Positions 40,687 through 50,100 are shown, numbered from the stretch's first letter. The stretch is DNA of 54,789 nucleotides from Calothrix sp. FI2-JRJ7 (GCA_019359675.1 JAHHGX010000025.1:1-54789); one strand, 5' to 3'. The notes: generated from the letters alone by a model not told the origin. Program-made: numbers and translations.

Positions 40687-42579
40687 ATGTTTGTATTAGA
40701 AAACCGATTATTCGCTGATTTAATATTAAATCGAGCCGCTGATGCAGCATTTTGCATCAATGATTCAGGGTCTTTTCTGTATGTTAATGACGCGATGTGT
40801 CATTTAAGCGGATACTCGCGCGACCAGTTAATGAAAATGTCTTTATTCGATATCGATGCGGAGATTGTTCAGAATTGGGAAAACATATGGCAAGAGTTGC
40901 AGCATACGAGAGTAAATTTAGCTTCACAATTCATAACTCAAATTGGTCAACTAATTCCAATTGAGATGTCGATTGTTTATGCTGAAGAAAATGGGCTAAG
41001 TATTGGATGTGGATATGTACATCATCCAAAATATTTAGACCAGGTAAATACAAACTCATATTCTCCTACTGAATTTTCATCAACTGAATTTTCTTCTGCT
41101 TATAAAAAGAAAGAAGCAGAGTTGGAGGCCTCGCTTGCACTTTTGCGTTCGACCTTTGAGTCTTCGGCTAACGGAATACTTGCCGTTAATTTTGAAGGTG
41201 AAATTCTCTGCTACAACCAAAAATTTATGGATATGTGGCGCCTGCCTTCAGAGGTTCGTTTGACTAAAGGTTGTGGACGCGCAAAAGAATTTTTCGAGTC
41301 TCAGGTTAAAGACGTAGAAGTTTTTCGTTCCTCTGTTTGGGAGATGCCAGCGCAATTAGAAATAGAGCGTTATGATTTAATTGAACTCAAAGACGGCAGA
41401 ATTTTCGCACATTATTCCGAACCGCATCGTTTAGACAAGAAAATTATTGGTCGGGTATGGAGTATATGGGATATTACCGAGTCCCAAAAAACTGAGCAAG
41501 CGCTACGATTCAATGAAGCTCGTTTTCGGGTTTTAGCAGAAACTAATCAAGCTAGCATTTTTCTAATTAAAGATTCAAATTTATGTTACGTTAACCCAGC
41601 GGCTGAAACTCTTACTGGATATACACTCGAACAACTGTTACATGAGGTTCCTCTAAATGAACTGCTAGTAAACAAACGCTTACGACAGGTTAATAAGTCT
41701 AGCGGAGGTGCAAGTGAATATCAGGAAATGCAGGTTGTTACTAAAAGTGGAGTCAAAAGATGGTTAGCTTGTACTGTTGCATTAACTAATGGCGTTTTTG
41801 ATTTCAGCGACGAATCTGTAGAATTAATTACAGCAATCGACATTACCGATTACAAGCAAGCTGAGTCAGAAGTGCGTCAAGCTTTGGAACAAGCAAAACA
41901 TCTTAGCGAGTTACGCGAACGGTTTGTTTCAATGCTCTGCCATCAATTTCGTACACCGCTGAATATAGTTTCGTTTTCAGCAGATTTGTTGAGACGACAC
42001 ATTCACCAGTGGAACGAAGAAAAAAATCGTTCTTATTTAGATTTAATTTTAACTGCTGTTGAACAACTAAGTCATTTATTAGATGATATTCTTTTATACG
42101 GTAAAGCAGATGCAGCTAAGTTAGAAATTCATCCTAGTGAAATTGACTTAGATAAATTCTGTCGTGACATTGCTATACAAGTTCAAATAGCTAACGGCAA
42201 CCAGAAATTTATTAACGTTATCAGCCACGAAAACTTTACAGCAGTTTGCTTAGACCCCAAATTTTTACACCACATTCTCAATAATTTATTGTCGAATGCT
42301 ATTAAATACTCTCCGCTAGGTAGTACCGTAACCTTAGAAATTATGCAAAAAGGTAAAAGTATTCTCTTTCAAGTAAAAGACATAGGTATTGGTATTCCAG
42401 CCATTGATAAACCGCACATATTTGAGCCATTTTACCGAGGCAGCAATATTGATAGTATTGCGGGTACTGGGTTGGGCTTATCAATTGTAAAAACTCTTGT
42501 TGAGTTACACAGCGGTGAAATTAGCGTTGAAAGTCAGGTGGGTACTGGAACTCAGTTTGTAGTCACCTTACCTACTTAG
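40687..42579 (+). CDS. PAS-domain sensor histidine kinase, probable scytonemin regulator
   Basis: The 630-residue soluble kinase has three PAS domains (about 10-115, 150-270, 280-395), a HisKA domain with phosphorylatable His in MLCHQFRTPLN (about residue 419) and a HATPase domain (N box NNLLSNAIKYS about 530; G boxes DIGIGIP and GTGLGL). No membrane segment and no receiver are present, so it senses an internal signal. It diverges from scyA and precedes the AraC-type regulator, as the two-component genes next to the Nostoc punctiforme scytonemin cluster do. Control of scytonemin synthesis in response to UV-A or redox is therefore likely by context. The PAS1 domain is duplicated as the separate gene at 43813. 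Confidence 0.94.
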   Translation: MFVLENRLFADLILNRAADAAFCINDSGSFLYVNDAMCHLSGYSRDQLMKMSLFDIDAEIVQNWENIWQELQHTRVNLASQFITQIGQLIPIEMSIVYAEENGLSIGCGYVHHPKYLDQVNTNSYSPTEFSSTEFSSAYKKKEAELEASLALLRSTFESSANGILAVNFEGEILCYNQKFMDMWRLPSEVRLTKGCGRAKEFFESQVKDVEVFRSSVWEMPAQLEIERYDLIELKDGRIFAHYSEPHRLDKKIIGRVWSIWDITESQKTEQALRFNEARFRVLAETNQASIFLIKDSNLCYVNPAAETLTGYTLEQLLHEVPLNELLVNKRLRQVNKSSGGASEYQEMQVVTKSGVKRWLACTVALTNGVFDFSDESVELITAIDITDYKQAESEVRQALEQAKHLSELRERFVSMLCHQFRTPLNIVSFSADLLRRHIHQWNEEKNRSYLDLILTAVEQLSHLLDDILLYGKADAAKLEIHPSEIDLDKFCRDIAIQVQIANGNQKFINVISHENFTAVCLDPKFLHHILNNLLSNAIKYSPLGSTVTLEIMQKGKSILFQVKDIGIGIPAIDKPHIFEPFYRGSNIDSIAGTGLGLSIVKTLVELHSGEISVESQVGTGTQFVVTLPT

Positions 42580-42590
42580 GAGTTACGCTC

Positions 42591-42656
42591 AGAAACCGAG
42601 TTTATAGCCAAAATCGTTATTTTTATGATAAAATTTGAACTAAAAACCCGGTTTCT
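42591..42656. repeat. AGAAACCCGGTTTCT paired repeat, copy 5
   Basis: AGAAACCGAGTTTAT and AAAAACCCGGTTTCT are spaced by about 35 bases, just after the kinase stop codon and before the response regulator gene. Confidence 0.7.
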
Positions 42657-42713
42657 AGACTTATCAATTACAAAAGTCAAGAATTAACTATTTACACAAT
42701 TTGATTACTAACT

Positions 42714-43544
42714 ATGAAACCATTACCAAAAACAGTCTTAATCATCGAAGACGACAGAACCACTCGTAATCTATATTTAGATGGGTTATCTGCTGAAGGC
42801 TTCAACACAATTGGCGCCGAAAACGGTATAATTGGCATTCAAAAAGTGCAAACGCATCTCCCCGATGTTATTATTTGCGATGTCGTAATGCCAGATATCA
42901 GCGGTTATGATGTTTTAAGCGTATTACAAGAGGATCCAGTAACCTCAATTATTCCATTCATCTTTTTAGCTGGAAGTGGCGCCAAAACAGACATTCGCAA
43001 AGGTATGGAAATGGGAGCGGATGACTACGTTACGAAACCATCAACCTTAGATGAGTTGACACGAACAATTACAGCTCAGTTAAGAAAGCAAAAGCATTTG
43101 AAAGAATGGTACACGCGCGAATGCAACCAAATAGTAGAAAATGTTTCGCCAGATAAAAACGCAACCTCAAAGGCAGAATCTATATTTCCCAAAAATACTC
43201 AGCTTCAGGAAGTATTCGATTATATCGAAGCTAATTTCCATTTAGGCATTACATTATGCGACGTAGCTAGCGCAGTCGGTTATTCAGCAGCATACTTAAC
43301 GCACCGAGTTGCAAAACAAACCGGAGATACCGTAAACGGCTGGATTGTTAAACGGCGAATGTCTGCTGCACGCGAATTACTTCAAGAAAGCAAACAAACT
43401 ATTGAGCAAATTTCTACCGCTCTTGGCTATCAAAATGCTTGTCACTTCTCACGTCAATTCCGTCAACATCATGATATTCCCCCACAAACTTGGAGAAAAA
43501 AGCATCAGTCAATGCGTAGATTAAGAAATATGTTGACAGGTTGA
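42714..43544 (+). CDS. Response regulator with AraC-type DNA-binding domain
   Basis: The 276-residue protein has a receiver domain (about 6-120) and an AraC HTH domain (about 168-270; YIEANFHLGITLCDVASAVG, IEQISTALGYQNACHFSRQF). Acidic pocket D13-D14, phosphoacceptor about D56 (ICDVVMPD) and Lys about 108 (VTKP) are present. The switch Thr/Ser expected after beta-4 is replaced by Ala (FIFLAGSG, about A86). It follows the PAS kinase by 134 bases and is the probable activator of the divergent scytonemin block. The Ala substitution suggests altered coupling of phosphorylation to output. Confidence 0.93.
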   Translation: MKPLPKTVLIIEDDRTTRNLYLDGLSAEGFNTIGAENGIIGIQKVQTHLPDVIICDVVMPDISGYDVLSVLQEDPVTSIIPFIFLAGSGAKTDIRKGMEMGADDYVTKPSTLDELTRTITAQLRKQKHLKEWYTRECNQIVENVSPDKNATSKAESIFPKNTQLQEVFDYIEANFHLGITLCDVASAVGYSAAYLTHRVAKQTGDTVNGWIVKRRMSAARELLQESKQTIEQISTALGYQNACHFSRQFRQHHDIPPQTWRKKHQSMRRLRNMLTG

Positions 43545-43812
43545 GTTGCTTGCTGAAATCAAAATATAGCTTTTATATATCAAGTGGTAGATTTCTAAAT
43601 TTAATATATATGCATTGGCACCTCAATCTACTACTTAAGATAGATGACACTGCTAATACATGTATAAGTAGAATTTAGTAACGATGATACTAAGTAATGT
43701 CCATATATACTTACAACTTTGTTAAGGACTCCAATGCTTTTAGCTTGCGACTCAAAGTACATATGCTCAACTTACGTTACTATCTCTTCACAAAATAAGG
43801 TAACCTACTACA

Positions 43813-44256
43813 GTGGATTTTTACGATAACAGCTTGTTAGAAATTAATTTGCATTTACGATATGGACTAGATGAAAATTACTTATCTAATAATTTTAGTA
43901 TAGGTTGTGCTATCCAAGCTGAATTTTGTGTAAATGAGTATGGGCAATTTACCTATATCAATGATGCCATGTGTTGTCTAAGCGAATACTCACGTGAAGA
44001 ACTTTTAGGAATGACATTATTCAATATAGATACTTCCCTTGTCTCGCAAAACTGGGATGATATATGGAAGCTTCTTAAGAAAAATGGTTCAACTAAATTA
44101 TTATCACATTACCAGACAAAGACTAATTTAACCGTAAACGTCTCGGTCTCAATCTGTTATGTTAAACAAAATTTCGTTGACTTTGCTTGTGCATTTGTAA
44201 GTCATACAATTTTGCAACAATCTTCTAAACAATCAACACCAGCTTTATTCGTATAG
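43813..44256 (+). CDS. Stand-alone PAS-domain protein, 147 aa
   Basis: The protein consists of one PAS domain (about 30-135): FCVNEYGQFTYINDAMCCLS, EYSREELLGMTLFNID and NWDDIWKLL. It closely parallels the first PAS domain of the kinase at 40687 (FCINDSGSFLYVNDAMCHLS, FDID, NWENIW). No output domain is attached. The start codon is GTG at 43813. It lies 268 bases after the response regulator on the same strand. It may modulate the kinase by binding the same ligand or dimerising with its PAS1, or it may be the remains of a duplicated kinase; the intact frame and stop favour a functional gene. Confidence 0.85.
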   Translation: MDFYDNSLLEINLHLRYGLDENYLSNNFSIGCAIQAEFCVNEYGQFTYINDAMCCLSEYSREELLGMTLFNIDTSLVSQNWDDIWKLLKKNGSTKLLSHYQTKTNLTVNVSVSICYVKQNFVDFACAFVSHTILQQSSKQSTPALFV

Positions 44257-44596
44257 TCACTATGTTAGCATTCAAGGCGCCTAGTATGAAAATACACTTG
44301 TGACAGTTTTTGGTCTGGCACCATTTATTCGAGTAAACCTTATCTAAAACCCAATAACTTACTATATATATACGTATATCCCCACGCGCTTTGTATTAAA
44401 AGGCTTTCAACCCAGCGAGAGATTTATAAGTACTACTGAAGCACGATGTAATTTTTCTGGAATGGGCGACAATGGTACTGTAGCAAATAAGTACGAGGTT
44501 GAAAAACCCAGCAAAATAGTACTATCGTGTTGATTTCAACCAGCCTACAGTACTAGTTGTTTATACAAAGTGTTAGATAGCGTGGAGGAGAAAAAC
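44257..44596. other. Intergenic region before the pentapeptide-repeat gene
   Basis: No gene is visible. It should contain the promoter of the exported pentapeptide-repeat protein. I see no repeat or hairpin of note. Confidence 0.5.
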
Positions 44597-45058
44597 ATGA
44601 AAACTAAATTTTTTGCGGCAGTTGCTCTAATGAGTGCTTTTGCTTTTGTATCTCCTGCTGGAGCGCAAGGCAGTACTAGAAATACAAATACAAGCGTCAG
44701 CACTAACGTCCGGAAATTAATTGAAACAAGAGAATGTAGCGGATGTAACCTCAGTGGTGCAAATCTTCAAGGCGCCCATTTGATAGGGGCAGATTTGCGA
44801 AACGCTAACTTAAAAGGTGCCAACCTCAAAAACGCAAACTTAGAAGGAGCAGATTTAACAGGTGCGAATCTCCAATCTGCCAACCTCACATCAGCATTTA
44901 TCAACAGCGTTAGCATGAACAACGCTAACTTAACTAACGCAAACCTTACAAACGCGCATTTTGTTAGCAATGACCTCGATGGCGCCACCGCTGTTGGTGT
45001 TAACTGGACAGGAACCGAAATTTACAACGTTAACATCGGCATTGGTGGAGAATATTAA
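44597..45058 (+). CDS. Exported pentapeptide-repeat protein
   Basis: The protein of 153 residues has a signal peptide (MKTKFFAAVALMSAFAFVSP, cleavage near AGA-QG) followed by a Cys pair (ECSGCNLSGANL) and about 14 pentapeptide repeats of the A(D/N)LxG type (ANLKGANLKNANLEGADL). These fold as a right-handed quadrilateral beta-helix. The start is set by GGAGGAG seven bases before the ATG; an upstream GTG is less likely. The function is unknown. The Cys-x2-Cys at the cap may form a disulfide or bind metal. Confidence 0.92.
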   Translation: MKTKFFAAVALMSAFAFVSPAGAQGSTRNTNTSVSTNVRKLIETRECSGCNLSGANLQGAHLIGADLRNANLKGANLKNANLEGADLTGANLQSANLTSAFINSVSMNNANLTNANLTNAHFVSNDLDGATAVGVNWTGTEIYNVNIGIGGEY

Positions 45059-45072
45059 TTTAGCAAGTACTT

Positions 45073-45098
45073 GTAGGGTGGGCACTCCCCACCTTACT
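45073..45098. repeat. GTAGGGTGGGCACTCCCCACC repeat
   Basis: Palindromic GTAGGGTGGGCACTCCCCAC continuing CTTAC, similar to the units at 25091-25170 and 35537-35562, between the pentapeptide-repeat gene and convergent pmbA. Confidence 0.75.
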
Positions 45099-45114
45099 TA
45101 GCACTCAGCACTCA

Positions 45115-46461
45115 TTACTCTCCAGTAATTGAAAGTCCTTCAACCCAAACTCGTGGGCAAACACCAGAGGGAGTTAGTTCAGGTTCTTTCTCTATATATA
45201 TAATCGAATTCAAAACTGACAGAAAATCACCTGCAACAGTTGCTGATTCGATACTCGTCTTCACACCTTTATTGACCATCCATCCGTCAAAAGGTAATGA
45301 AAACGAACCTTGAAGCGCCTTCACACCTGCATGAAGTGCTTGCAAATCATCTATTAAAATGACATTTTCAGCAGTTTCCAAGCTGTATTCTTTCTCCGCA
45401 GGCGCCCCAGAGTAAACATGGTAGAAATTGGGGCTAACACTAACTTTGGCGCCGATACTCGCATTTCCTGTAGGTTGAGCATTGAGTCGCTTTGCTGTAC
45501 CTGCACTATGAAGGAATCCTTTTAAAACTCCATTTTCGATTAAAGAAATTTTACGTGTTGGAGTTCCTTCACCATCAAAAGATTCGGCGCCAACATTCGC
45601 TGGATGCAATCCATCATCATATACGCTAAGTAAAGGTGATGCTATTTGCTTGCCGATATCATCGGGAGTTGAAAGGCTTTGCTTATCGAGAATACTTTGA
45701 GCATTGTATAAGTTAGAGAAGGCGCCAAGCAAACTCAAAAAAGCTTCGGGTGAAAATACGACGGTGTATTTACCAGTTTGAACTTTATCGTAATTGAGAT
45801 GGCTAATTGTTTTATCGGCAGTTTCTTGAATACAGCCATCGACATCTAAATCTTTGACACTATGACTAATTCTAAACGCTCCACCGCTACGAGGTTTTTT
45901 ACCTTCCTCTTCTGTCTTACTATATAGATACACAGAAGCCAACGAGTGTGACTCAGTTCTCAAGGCGCCATCACTATTAAGGTAAAATCTATCGACATCA
46001 CGCTGCGATAAATTATTGTACGGTACACCCTTAATTGCAGGATGCTTCGCCATTAACTCTTTTTCGGCTGATATCAAGCTTTGAATTAACTCATTAACAG
46101 GCGCCTGTTCAACTTTCTCTGTGGAAGAATTATCTATATTTAAAGGTGCTGTTGCTTCTGGGCTAAAGTCAGGAACATTTTCTTTTACGCCAAAAAAGCT
46201 TGCTTCATACGCTGTTTTCAGAGCCAACTCTAAACCTTTGGGGTCAACATCAGTAGTACTAGTGACACCAACGGTATTCTCTTCATTCCAAACCCGCACA
46301 GTCACACCCGATAAATTAGAAGCCTTAACTTGTCTAGGTTCACCTTGATCTACCTGTACACTGGTAGAATCAACACTCGAACCATAAATATCAAACTTCT
46401 TAATTCCAAGTTTGTTCGCGCTATCCTTCGCCGCAGATGCGATTTCTTGAATTTTTGCCAT
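45115..46461 (-). CDS. pmbA: TldD/PmbA family protein, PmbA type
   Basis: The 448-residue protein is the PmbA (TldE) partner of the TldD/PmbA protease: N-terminal SANKLGIKKFDIYGSSVDS, middle GVTVRVWNEENTVGVTSTTD and C-terminal GDFLSVLNSIIYIEKEPELT. It lacks the HExxxH zinc motif, as expected for this subunit. With TldD it forms a heteromeric metalloprotease that digests unfolded peptides and in some bacteria matures peptide natural products. It lies 62 bases downstream of tldD on the same strand. Confidence 0.93.
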   Translation of the reverse strand: MAKIQEIASAAKDSANKLGIKKFDIYGSSVDSTSVQVDQGEPRQVKASNLSGVTVRVWNEENTVGVTSTTDVDPKGLELALKTAYEASFFGVKENVPDFSPEATAPLNIDNSSTEKVEQAPVNELIQSLISAEKELMAKHPAIKGVPYNNLSQRDVDRFYLNSDGALRTESHSLASVYLYSKTEEEGKKPRSGGAFRISHSVKDLDVDGCIQETADKTISHLNYDKVQTGKYTVVFSPEAFLSLLGAFSNLYNAQSILDKQSLSTPDDIGKQIASPLLSVYDDGLHPANVGAESFDGEGTPTRKISLIENGVLKGFLHSAGTAKRLNAQPTGNASIGAKVSVSPNFYHVYSGAPAEKEYSLETAENVILIDDLQALHAGVKALQGSFSLPFDGWMVNKGVKTSIESATVAGDFLSVLNSIIYIEKEPELTPSGVCPRVWVEGLSITGE

Positions 46462-46481
46462 ATTTGTATATTAGATGAATA

Positions 46482-46516
46482 GTAGGTTGGGTGGAGCTAA
46501 GAGCGCAACCCAACAC
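46482..46516. repeat. GTAGGTTGGGTGGAG repeat
   Basis: GTAGGTTGGGTGGAGC and GCGCAACCCAACACC make a shorter version of the hairpin at 21176-21256, here between tldD and pmbA. Confidence 0.75.
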
Positions 46517-46523
46517 CAAATTA

Positions 46524-47999
46524 TTAACGTCCACCAACAGTAATGGAATCAACTTTGATATGAGGTTGACCCACAGTAGTATAAATACTGCCACTTACAG
46601 AACCACAGAAACCAGGCGCCAAAGACAAATCTTGTGAACACATCGAAATCTTGTTCATAATTTCCTTAGCTTCCCCAATCAAAATGGCGCCTTTAAGCGG
46701 CTTAGTAATTTTGCCATTCTCAATTAAATAAGCTTCATCAACACCAAAGTTGAATTGTCCAGTGGCGCCAACGCTACCACCACCCATTTTTTTACAGTAA
46801 ATACCTTTGTCAACAGAGGCAAAAACCTCATCAAGAGTGTAATCACCAGTTGCAATATAAGTATTTCGCATTCTACTAGCAGCCGCAAACGTGAAATTTT
46901 GTCGTCTACCACTACCTGTACGGGGGTGTCCAGTACGCATAGAACCTGCTCTATCTGCCAAGAAATTCTTCAAAACGCCTTTTTCAATTAATAAAGTGCG
47001 TTGTGCAGGCATACCTTCGTCGTCCATATCAATAGTACCGAAGGCATTCTCAGAGCGACCTTCATCCCATGCTGTTAAACTTTCGTGAGCTATCTTCTCA
47101 CCTTTTTTGTCTGCAAAGGGGGTTGTTTTGCGTTCAATTTGAGTAGTTTCGAGTAAATGTCCACAAGCTTCATGGAAAATAACACCACCAAAATGGTTCG
47201 CCATGATGATTGGATAAGTACCTGATTCTACATAATCGGCATACAGCATTTTACCCGCCGACTCAGAAATATGTTCCGATGCTTCTTTATAATCCCAAGT
47301 ACGCAAGAAATTAGGGTCACTTGTATTACCTGCACGTTCGGCAATAGAAGTGCGGTTGGCGCCATCAGCACACAACAAATTGAAACCTACCGACTGAGTA
47401 AGGCGAATATCGCGAGCAAAAGTACCATCGCTAGCGGCAACTAAAACTTCTTGCCAGTCACGGAAATAAGTCGCGCGACGAGATTGAATATGGCTAGCTG
47501 TCTTTTGAAGTTGTCCAGTACCATCAAGGAGAACTTCACCCATCTCGCGTATTTCACTACACAACGGCAACCAGCCATCTTTACCGCGCTTAGTAGCGTA
47601 GTCTCGTAAAAGTTCTAAATTAATTTCAGGAATAAAAGCATTAGGAGCAGGCAACTGCAAACCCATAATTCCAAGAGCTTTTTCTAACGCAGCTTTCAAA
47701 CCATTAAAAGAAAGGTCGTTAGTTGTAACATAGCAATCAGCTTTGCCCAAAAACACACGCACACCCGCACCAGTAGAAAGGCGAGGAGTAATGCTTGTGA
47801 TAGTATCATCCTCAGCAAGACAACTTATATAGTTAACGCGCTCTAGAAAAAACTCAAGAAAATCGGCGCCTGCCGCACGTCCCAAACCCAGAAGGGTAGA
47901 CAAAGGCGCCTCCCAAGTATCGTCGAATCTTTCCTGCGTCGAGGAATATTCGAGAGTCGGGAGTTGCTTAGAAACAAGTAAATTATCGGTAATTAGCAT
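46524..47999 (-). CDS. tldD: Metalloprotease TldD
   Basis: The protein of 491 residues carries the TldD zinc-binding motif HEACGH (about H276-H281) in [20 protein letters not shown], and the downstream metal-ligand region [20 protein letters not shown] and [14 protein letters not shown]. It is the catalytic subunit of the TldD/PmbA protease. An upstream start would add 24 residues, but the ATG before [13 protein letters not shown] matches the family length better. It is followed by pmbA, with a palindromic repeat between. Confidence 0.94.
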   Translation of the reverse strand: MLITDNLLVSKQLPTLEYSSTQERFDDTWEAPLSTLLGLGRAAGADFLEFFLERVNYISCLAEDDTITSITPRLSTGAGVRVFLGKADCYVTTNDLSFNGLKAALEKALGIMGLQLPAPNAFIPEINLELLRDYATKRGKDGWLPLCSEIREMGEVLLDGTGQLQKTASHIQSRRATYFRDWQEVLVAASDGTFARDIRLTQSVGFNLLCADGANRTSIAERAGNTSDPNFLRTWDYKEASEHISESAGKMLYADYVESGTYPIIMANHFGGVIFHEACGHLLETTQIERKTTPFADKKGEKIAHESLTAWDEGRSENAFGTIDMDDEGMPAQRTLLIEKGVLKNFLADRAGSMRTGHPRTGSGRRQNFTFAAASRMRNTYIATGDYTLDEVFASVDKGIYCKKMGGGSVGATGQFNFGVDEAYLIENGKITKPLKGAILIGEAKEIMNKISMCSQDLSLAPGFCGSVSGSIYTTVGQPHIKVDSITVGGR

Positions 48000-48408
48000 A
48001 AGTTGCTCTACTAGAGGAGTGGTTTTGTTAAGATTGCTTGCTGTTGTGATTAGTCTAACAAATCCGTACAACCCGCAAAGCCAAACCCAAGGTAGAAGAA
48101 ACCGAAAACCTGTCAGCTATCTCAACCACCATGCATAGAATAAACCTCTTGTGATAAAAAACCTCTTGTAAAACAAATCTCTTGTGAAATAAACCTCTTG
48201 TGGAATCGGCATCCCTGCCCGTCACTAACATCTATACATAATTAATATCTCTGTAGCATAGTGAGCTACAAAATTATATTTTCCTGTAGGATAGGCACCT
48301 TGGCTATCCTTCATATTGATAGGCGCCAGTAATGAATGAATTCGGGGTATTATAAATTTGTCTTATGTGTTGTTATAGTGTTGACAGGGGTGGATTCAAG
48401 TAAACTCC
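48000..48408. other. Repeat-rich intergenic region
   Basis: No gene is visible. Four diverged copies of AAACCTCTTGTGAAATA lie at about 48131-48205 and run into a GGGCAAGGATGCCC-type element (48196-48223). A GATAGGCACC...GATAGGCGCC element follows at about 48284-48326. Confidence 0.65.
48131..48223. repeat. CTCTTGTGA tandem repeats joined to a GGGCAAGGATGCCC-type element
   Basis: Successive blocks ACCTCTTGTGATAAA, ACCTCTTGTAAAACA, ATCTCTTGTGAAATA and ACCTCTTGTGGAATC lead into CGGCATCCCTGCCCG. The tandem unit is the outer arm of the dispersed repeat itself, suggesting local amplification of one end. Confidence 0.7.
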
Positions 48409-48663
48409 ATGAAGCCAATTCGTTTTACCAAACACGCTTTATCGCAATGCATAGAATGTGGTACAAATCAACTATAAGGCACTGAAGCAATTCTTAATGG
48501 CAATCAAAAGCCAGCCAAGAAAGGTAGACTTGAATATCGTTACGACTTTCAGTTTGATAGAGAATGGCAAGGGCGCTTCTATGCTATCAAACGAGTTTCG
48601 CCAATCGTTGCCGAAAGCGATACAGAAATTGTAGTTATTACTGTGTATACATTTTATTATTGA
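48409..48663 (+). pseudogene. DUF4258-like toxin with one in-frame stop
   Basis: Reading 85 codons from the ATG gives MKPIRFTKHALSQCIECGTN, QL, a TAA stop, GTEAILNGNQKPAKKGRLEY, RYDFQFDREWQGRFYAIKRV and a terminal IVVITVYTFYY. The core (RFTKHAL, then GR.EYRY, YAIKRV, IVVITVY) is that of DUF4258 proteins, which resemble RelE-type mRNA interferases. The only defect is a TAA at codon 23. The DUF2283 gene follows after 13 bases, the usual partner in putative toxin-antitoxin pairs. Confidence 0.82.
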
Positions 48664-48676
48664 GGAAAGTGACACT

Positions 48677-48907
48677 ATGAAAATTAGTTATGATCAAGAA
48701 ACTGACTCACTTTATATTCGTCTAGTCGATGGATACCATGAATGTCGTACTTTGCGCTTAAACGATGACATAGCACTAAATATTGGTGCAGGTGAAGTTT
48801 TAGTTGGTGTAGAAATTCTTGATGCAAAAGAGGTTCTTGGATCAGGTCAGTTGCCACAAGTAGTTCTAGAGAATATACCATTTCAGGTTGTATCAAAGGC
48901 AGCTTAA
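48677..48907 (+). CDS. DUF2283 family protein (putative antitoxin)
   Basis: The 76-residue protein matches the DUF2283 family: MKISYDQETDSLYIRLVDGY, then DIALNIGAGEVLVGVEILDA. Such proteins commonly lie directly downstream of DUF4258 genes and are taken to be antitoxins. A GAGGAAAG site precedes the ATG. The gene is intact although its presumed toxin carries a stop codon, so it may persist as a neutral remnant or as a solitary antitoxin. Confidence 0.88.
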   Translation: MKISYDQETDSLYIRLVDGYHECRTLRLNDDIALNIGAGEVLVGVEILDAKEVLGSGQLPQVVLENIPFQVVSKAA

Positions 48908-48971
48908 AGCATAAAATCATTTCAAAAGTTAACTTGTTAATAATTGCCTCAAACAAAGCTTTCAGTATTAG

Positions 48972-49042
48972 TAGGATAGGTGCCTCGCCTGTCCCTTATA
49001 TTTATAAATGTCTTGCCTGTCCTTCAGATTTAATAGGCACCA
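48972..49042. repeat. GTAGGATAGGTGCCTCGCCTGTCC repeat
   Basis: GATAGGTGCCTCGCCTGTCC, a second CTTGCCTGTCC and a terminal AATAGGCACC form a degenerate inverted repeat after the DUF2283 gene. Related fragments occur at 48284-48326 and 50513-50543. Confidence 0.6.
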
Positions 49043-49084
49043 AAAATAGGTGGTAATATTACACTTAATGCCAATAATATCACG

Positions 49085-50100
49085 CTACATAGCTGCTATT
49101 GGTTGTTCTTGACGTACTCGTTGCCCAGTAATAATCATTTTTACTCCATTAGCAGGCGCCAGTGTAATTCCGCGACGCTGGGGTTTTTCATTTGCAGCAG
49201 GCAACTTCATCTCATAGCGTGAGAGAATAGTAGCCATAACCAACTTCATTTCAAACATTGCTAATGCATCACCAATGCAACGACGGGCGCCAGCTCCAAA
49301 AGGCATAAATTCATACTGTGAATACTGCCGTTCTAAAAAACGCTCTGGTCTGAATTGGTTAGAATTTGGGTATAAATCTTCTCTATGATGTAAAAGATAT
49401 ATACAACCTCCTACCCGTGTACCTGGTTCTAGTGATTGTTCTAAAATTTCAACAGGTTCTTGGACTACTCTACTAAAAGTTAACATTGCTACAGGGTGAA
49501 TGCGTAAAGTCTCATTACAAAAAGCACCCAAATAGGGTAGCCTGAAAATATCCATTGGGTCTGGAGAGTTACCTAAACAGTCTACTTCTTGTAATAATTT
49601 TTTCTGAACTTCAGGCAAATAGTGACTCCAATACAAACCCCAAGCCATTGCTGTTGCTGTAGTTTCATGTCCGACAAATAGGAGAGTTAGTAACTCATCC
49701 CGTAATTCTTCGTCAGTCATTGGGTCGCCATTTTCATCGCGTGCTTGCATTAGTAAAGAAAAAATATCAACACCTTGCTCACTTTGTTTAGATGAGCGAC
49801 GCTCAGAAATTTCAGCGTAGAGTAACTCATCTATTTGCCGACGCTGACGCAAAAAATACCCCAAGGACTCCAGGCGCCTAAATCTTGGCGTAAAATTGCG
49901 TAAAGGAGAAAGGCAGAACTCAAAGGTGAGCTAAAAACATTTAGCATCGTTCTTAGTAGCTGCTTTATTTTTTGGAAACGTTCTCCCTCATATAGCCCAA
50001 AAACAGTTTGTAAGATAACTTCCAAAGAAATTTGCTGCGTGACTCGATGAGCCACGAAAGGTGTGTTAATAGTTATTTGGCTTAAAACTTCTTCTGGTTT
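49085..50100 (-). pseudogene. Cytochrome P450, frameshifted and 5' truncated
   Basis: The C-terminal portion is well preserved: I-helix LLFVGHETTATAMAW, K-helix ETLRIHPVA, FRPERFLERQ and the haem loop FMPFGAGARRCIGDALAMFE with its Cys. A frameshift near 49860 (run GGGGTATTTTTT) separates it from the upstream part (TPFVAHRVTQQISLEVILQT). The N-terminal third is gone: at about 50100 the sequence changes to the remnant of a reverse transcriptase on the other strand. The gene resembles the fragment at 1762-1986. It cannot make a functional P450. Confidence 0.9.

Noticed and set aside
43813-44256. Reading the stand-alone PAS gene as a truncated kinase pseudogene
   Set aside because: The frame is clean, ends soon after the PAS fold and shows no trailing kinase sequence in any frame, so a functional gene is more likely; the alternative stays possible.
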